This document shows, piece by piece, positions 60,137-64,000 of a stretch of DNA of 64,000 bases (its first letter is position 1; each line of letters opens with the position of its first letter). Source of the DNA: an uncultured Lachnospiraceae bacterium (GTDB lineage: Bacteria > Bacillota > Clostridia > Lachnospirales > Lachnospiraceae); assembly GCA_910579805.1 (NCBI GenBank), contig CAJTWM010000013.1, positions 1 to 64,000 of the forward strand. Reading direction: 5' to 3'. The notes below the pieces were generated by a model. That model saw only the letters and a list, made by a program, of their open reading frames with translations, did not search any database and had not been told where the DNA came from. The translations under genes were made by a program, and so were the position numbers.

Positions 60137-61680
60137 CTGAGTACTGCCTTTCTTAAATACATAAAACCTTTATATAATCTTTCCTGTCTCATGTTTTTCC
60201 CCACCGTTCCTCCCGCTCTTACAATACTGCCCTCCGGCCACGCGCTTTCGTGCAGAATACCGCGTTTTACATTCATCTTGATAAGAAGTTTATTAAAAAA
60301 ACGCTGCATACGAAGTTCTTTTTCGTCCCACAAAACTGCAGCCTGCTGCCATTGCAGTTCTAGCACATCGTCGCAAAACAGCAGACTGCCAAAGGCCTCC
60401 GCCTCCCATGGCGTAGGATTTCCCATCATAAGGGACAAAAGATTTTTACACATTTTTTTTGACGCCTTGGAATCTGAAATCCCCCCTGCATCCGTCAGCT
60501 TTGTACATTTTACATATCGTTCCGCATACGGTTCCAAAAGCTCCGCAAATCTTTCGATCACCAACCGGTTAGGATTCCTTCCGTCGCGCTCCAGCGCCTG
60601 ATATAATCCGGATCTTTTTTGACGCCCTTCTCCCTGCAGATCCGGATTCACTCCGCCGGGCTGCTTTTCCGCATGCTTTGCTTCTTTCCGTTTCCCTCCG
60701 CCGTTTTGCACCGTCCCGTATCCGTAAGTCATTCCCTCCGGCGCGGAAAAGACCGTTTCAAACAAACAGTTAGAAAACCGGATCTTTCTTACGATATCTT
60801 TTTCTCCGAAATAAAACGCTTTATACTGCTCCTTGTCCGTTCCTGCCGGTCTTGCATAAAGCCCGAAGTAATACCCCTGCAGTCTGACCCGCTCTCCTGC
60901 TTCATGTTCCAATATCCTCTGCAGGCTAAGCTGGAGAGTCCCTGCCCATCCGCTGTCCACAAGGGCATATGGAATCTTATCTAAAAGCCCTTCCTGCTTA
61001 AAGTAGGATGCTGCCGTATCATAATTTCCTTTCGCATGTCTCCGGATATAGACGAACAGGCTGTCGCATACAAACAGTTTCTCCTTCAGACTACGGAGCT
61101 GACGATGGTTGAGCATGGTTTTATAGTCTTGTATATACCCTGTCAGTTTTGCAATATGGAGCGCCTCTTCTTCGGTCAGGCCCGCCCGCTTCATGATTTT
61201 TTCAAAGCTGACATCGATTCCGCCCGCGCATAAAGTATGCAGCGCTTCTTTTCCCGCAAAACCATACTCCGCATTGCGGACGGCAAATCTGGATATTTTT
61301 AAATATCTGAGATCCAGATCTATCTTTCTTTCCTTTACAAGTTTTTCCGCCATCCTGTACATCATAAATCCGTCTCTCGCCAGAAAATAAAGCCTCTTTT
61401 TTCCTGATCTGACCGCCTCTCGTATCACCCACTCCACATATGCCGTTAAAACAGGCGCCCACACATACAGGAATACTTCTTCCCGTATCCTTTGAAGCGT
61501 TTCTTCTGCCGGGCTGGTCACTGCCGCTTCTTTTGTTTTATCTTCTATTTTCCCTTGCAAACCTGTATTTTTATCCTGCCGTTTCATGAAGCTGTCCGCT
61601 GCCTGCATATGCGAAGGATTCTTCCGCAAGATTTTTTTGTAGTATTCCAGCCTTCTTTGATATGTTTCCCGATCGTCCAA
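60133..61680 (-). CDS. 'FLxRDG' domain protein without the HAD part
   Basis: 515 residues. After a charged N-terminus (~1-60), residues ~65-290 match the second domain of the proteins at 46931 and 52557: YVEWVIREAVRSGKKRLYFLARDGFMMYRMAEKL (part at ~98) and YALVDSGWAGTLQLSLQ (~240). The rest is helical and unrecognised. The start is TTG at 61680, 9 nt after GGAGG, and overlaps the glycosyltransferase gene by 110 nt; in-frame ATG codons at 61608 and 61587 are alternatives. It sits directly before the export permease. Confidence 0.75.
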   Translation of the reverse strand: MDDRETYQRRLEYYKKILRKNPSHMQAADSFMKRQDKNTGLQGKIEDKTKEAAVTSPAEETLQRIREEVFLYVWAPVLTAYVEWVIREAVRSGKKRLYFLARDGFMMYRMAEKLVKERKIDLDLRYLKISRFAVRNAEYGFAGKEALHTLCAGGIDVSFEKIMKRAGLTEEEALHIAKLTGYIQDYKTMLNHRQLRSLKEKLFVCDSLFVYIRRHAKGNYDTAASYFKQEGLLDKIPYALVDSGWAGTLQLSLQRILEHEAGERVRLQGYYFGLYARPAGTDKEQYKAFYFGEKDIVRKIRFSNCLFETVFSAPEGMTYGYGTVQNGGGKRKEAKHAEKQPGGVNPDLQGEGRQKRSGLYQALERDGRNPNRLVIERFAELLEPYAERYVKCTKLTDAGGISDSKASKKMCKNLLSLMMGNPTPWEAEAFGSLLFCDDVLELQWQQAAVLWDEKELRMQRFFNKLLIKMNVKRGILHESAWPEGSIVRAGGTVGKNMRQERLYKGFMYLRKAVLR

Positions 61681-62557
61681 GACATCCCGCCTCCGGTTGT
61701 TTTCTCTGCCGATCTACAAGATCATTTTTGCTTTCCAATTTCTTTAACCAAATCCCTTCGCAGCGTTTGATCGTCTCCAATACCTTTGCCGGAATCAGGC
61801 ACGCCGCGACCGGACGGAATATGTAAATCCATCCGACCGGAAATAACAGTCCCATTTTTTTATAGTTCCTGTATCTGATCTTCGCTTCGTTCAGCCGGAA
61901 ACGCACCTTTCTCTTTTTATAAGAGTCTCTGGTCTCCCGGTAGCAGAAAAGATTTTCCTGCAGGTTATATCCCTGCTGTCCCCGCTCCGCCAGATTCATG
62001 AAAATCTCATAGTCTTCGCAGCGCAGCGTTTCCTCCGAGGCAAGATAGCCCAAATCTTCGCAAAACAGCCTCGCCCTGAACATGACCGACGGATGGATAT
62101 AAGGAGAATAACGGAAATAATCGCTCATTTGCGGAATCTCCGGCATCGGCCTGCTTCCCCACACGCCCTTTTCATCAAACAGTTCCGCGCTTGTCCCACA
62201 CCACCCATATTCCGGGTGCGCCTCTAAAAAAGCCACCTGCTTTTCAATACGGGAAGGTTTGGAAATGTCGTCCGCGTCCATACGCGCTATGTATTTTCCT
62301 TTGGCAAGACGGATGCATTCGTTTAAGCTGTACGCCAGCCCTCTGTTTTTTTCCTTTCCTGCCACAATGATCCTTTCGTCAAGTTCCGTCAGCTTTTGTA
62401 CCAGCCTTGCCGCGTCCGGATGGGAACCGTCGTCCCAAATGACAAACTCCAGTTTTGCATATGTCTGATTCAATATGGAGCCTACCGACTCCAGCAATAT
62501 TTTTTCGTCCCATTGGTTAAACACCCCCATGATGACGGAAACAAGCGGCTGTTCCAT
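61571..62557 (-). CDS. GT2-family glycosyltransferase
   Basis: 328 residues. GT-A fold: VSVIMGVFNQWDEKILLESVGSILNQTY, FVIWDDGSHPDAARLV, GLAYSLNECIRLAKGKYIARMDADDIS with the DxD motif (~95), and EDYEIFMNLAERG. The natural C-terminus of the family falls near residue 275 (AKVLETIKRCEG). The last ~50 residues are basic, low in hydrophobics and overlap the next gene. It adds a sugar to the glycan made by this cluster; specificity unknown. Confidence 0.88.
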   Translation of the reverse strand: MEQPLVSVIMGVFNQWDEKILLESVGSILNQTYAKLEFVIWDDGSHPDAARLVQKLTELDERIIVAGKEKNRGLAYSLNECIRLAKGKYIARMDADDISKPSRIEKQVAFLEAHPEYGWCGTSAELFDEKGVWGSRPMPEIPQMSDYFRYSPYIHPSVMFRARLFCEDLGYLASEETLRCEDYEIFMNLAERGQQGYNLQENLFCYRETRDSYKKRKVRFRLNEAKIRYRNYKKMGLLFPVGWIYIFRPVAACLIPAKVLETIKRCEGIWLKKLESKNDLVDRQRKQPEAGCLGRSGNISKKAGILQKNLAEESFAYAGSGQLHETAG

Positions 62558-62668
62558 TCTGCTCCCCCATTCCTGTATGTTCCGTATTCTGCTTATGATA
62601 CAAGCCTGTCCTGAGAAAACCGTTCCGTTTCCCCTTATTTTCTTATGTTCACCGTTTTCCCGGATCCC

Positions 62669-63811
62669 TTATGTCGCCAGTGCTTTGCCGTATACCTCTT
62701 TCATTGTCTTTTCCACTTCTTCAGTCGTAAATTTCATTGCGGAATCCCGGCAGCAATGCGCCATCCGTTCCCGCAGCGCTTTCTCTTTATATAAGGTATT
62801 GATTGCCTGCGCAAATTCCTCCGTACTGTCCGCCCTGCAGATCAGGGCGTTTTTCCCTTGTACGGCGTATTCCCTCGTCCCTCTGTTATCGGAAACAATA
62901 AGCGGCACGCCGCATAGCAGCGCTTCTACCGCAGCGACGCCAAAACCTTCCCGATAGGATGGAAATGCAAAACAGTCAGCCGTCTGTAAGATCTCCTCCA
63001 TATCGGTCCGGAATCCTATCAGCCGGATCCTGTTTTCCAGTCCTTTTTCCCTGATCAGCTCTCTCAGCCTGCATTCCCCCTGCCCTTTGCCACAGACCGT
63101 ATAATAAATATCCTGCTGCGTCAGCGCCGCAAGCGCGCCGACGATCACTTTTTGATTCTTGTTATCGTTCAGTTCCGCTGCCGTTATAATATGAAACGCC
63201 TTTTGGGGTATGCGCAGTTCCTTGCGCTTGTTTTCCCCTTTCTCCTGTTTAGGAGAAAAACGTTTCCTGTCAACGCCCACGCTATGTATCTGAAATACGC
63301 TGCCGCCGGCTTTGAGCCGAAACTTTTGGGCCCGCTCAAAATCTTCCCTATTGATGGTCACGATCAGATCCGTCATACGGGCAAGCAGCCGTTCCGCAGG
63401 ATAAAACAACATCCAGTTTCTCATAGGCGCGCCTTTATAAAAATGAAATCCGTGCGCCGTATAGATCACATACGGCTTTCTTCCGCTGAGCCAGGCCGCT
63501 GCGCGCCCGGCGGCTCCGCCCATAGGATTATGGCAATGCACGATGTCGATAGCATTCTCTTCAATAATATGCAGCAATTGTCTGACCGCCCGTAAATTTG
63601 TCCTGATCTTAAACGGACTTTTGGCGATATCTATCTGATGCAGCCTGATTCCCTGCATTTTTAAATCCGCTTCCTGAAAAGCATAGATCGGATTTTTGAA
63701 ATTGGATGCATAATGAATCTCACATCCCGCTTCTCGCAGCAGTTTTACGTTATTTTTTTCAAACTGCGGCAAAAAACCGCTGACGGTCGTCACAATCAAA
63801 ACCTTCTTCAT
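62669..63811 (-). CDS. GT4-family glycosyltransferase
   Basis: 380 residues from the ATG at 63811. N-terminal GT-B domain (KVLIVTTVSGFLPQFEKNNVKLLREAGCEIHYASNF, in parts), then VHCHNPMGGAAGRAAAWLSG and IYTAHGFHFYKGAP. The C-terminal nucleotide-sugar domain has IGFRTDMEEILQTADCFAFPSYREGFGVAAVEALLCG with the EX7E-type glutamates. It resembles capsule or teichoic-type galactosyl/N-acetylhexosaminyl transferases (EpsD/CapM-like). The start codon choice is uncertain (63826 is an alternative). Confidence 0.88.
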   Translation of the reverse strand: MKKVLIVTTVSGFLPQFEKNNVKLLREAGCEIHYASNFKNPIYAFQEADLKMQGIRLHQIDIAKSPFKIRTNLRAVRQLLHIIEENAIDIVHCHNPMGGAAGRAAAWLSGRKPYVIYTAHGFHFYKGAPMRNWMLFYPAERLLARMTDLIVTINREDFERAQKFRLKAGGSVFQIHSVGVDRKRFSPKQEKGENKRKELRIPQKAFHIITAAELNDNKNQKVIVGALAALTQQDIYYTVCGKGQGECRLRELIREKGLENRIRLIGFRTDMEEILQTADCFAFPSYREGFGVAAVEALLCGVPLIVSDNRGTREYAVQGKNALICRADSTEEFAQAINTLYKEKALRERMAHCCRDSAMKFTTEEVEKTMKEVYGKALAT

Positions 63812-64000
63812 AAGTATCCATTGCATTCCTTTCCCGAATCCAATGCCCAAGCATATTTGAAAATAAAAGAAACAATCGTCCAAGCGGAGACAGGCTCCGC
63901 CAGACTTTTGTTTTCTAAATCCACCACATGATATTTAGAAAATAATAAGATCTTATTTTTATTTATGATTTCATTTCACAATAAGTTAACATAACTATGC
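63812..64000. other. Intergenic region at the right edge
   Basis: AT-rich stretch upstream of the GT4 gene. No gene, terminator or RNA recognised. It may hold the promoter of the polysaccharide genes or the 3' end of the operon before them. Confidence 0.35.

Overview
The window reads as chromosome from an anaerobic Firmicute of the class Clostridia, most likely Lachnospiraceae. Supports are the moderate GC content, strong GGAGG ribosome sites, a phosphotransbutyrylase/butyrate kinase pair (butyrate formation), an FMN-riboswitch RibU gene, the t6A and pantothenate gene sets, and several families typical of gut Lachnospiraceae. No plasmid, phage or insertion-sequence genes are visible. Genus assignment is inference.

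Layout. 1-542: the 5' tip of a 16S rRNA gene with two tRNA-Ser genes upstream of it, all on the minus strand. 651-6256: a minus-strand housekeeping block (tsaE, tsaB, rimI, a small zinc-ribbon protein, rnz, a lipoprotein-sized membrane protein, tsaD, ispD), centred on tRNA t6A modification. 6436-8992: a YcxB-like protein and a GGDEF/degenerate-EAL/LamG protein. 9344-12846: a MacAB-type tripartite ABC exporter. 13106-14236: riboflavin ECF transporter under an FMN riboswitch. 14291-16654: tex. 17237-19682: a plus-strand island with an Asn/Gln-rich repeat protein, a SprA-related metalloprotease and a DUF975 membrane protein. 19963-23734: prfB (with its programmed frameshift) and secA. 23916-25181: an Erm-type 23S rRNA methyltransferase with a long leader holding a terminator and a small leader ORF. 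25255-29566: sugar-binding lipoprotein, LacI regulator and glucuronate isomerase. 29709-33467: SGNH hydrolase, ptb, buk.

33771-39735 is the most interesting stretch. It is an AT-rich, same-strand cluster with a 27-residue two-cysteine peptide gene, BcrA-type ABC ATPase, ABC-2 permease, CPBP membrane protease, LytTR response regulator, GHKL sensor kinase and a radical-SAM/SPASM enzyme. I read it as a self-regulated RiPP (modified peptide) locus, possibly undescribed. The peptide gene is too short for usual gene finders.

39934-46820: ECF sigma/anti-sigma pair, alpha/beta hydrolase, YbaK deacylase, and panD-panC-panB plus a DUF2520 putative ketopantoate reductase. 46931-63811: dgt and a surface-polysaccharide region with two GT4 and one GT2 glycosyltransferase domains, a Wzm-like permease, a Wzt/TagH-like ATPase fused to an extracytoplasmic domain, and a paralogous family of HAD plus 'FLxRDG' proteins. 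One of these, 1,620 residues long, carries two modules that have decayed in complementary ways.

A second cross-cutting observation is a family of short intergenic repeats built from hairpins followed at once by a Shine-Dalgarno sequence. Stem sequences differ between copies but pairing is kept. Several copies supply the ribosome binding site of real genes (tsaB, tsaE, panC, panB), so they look like portable hairpin-RBS cassettes.
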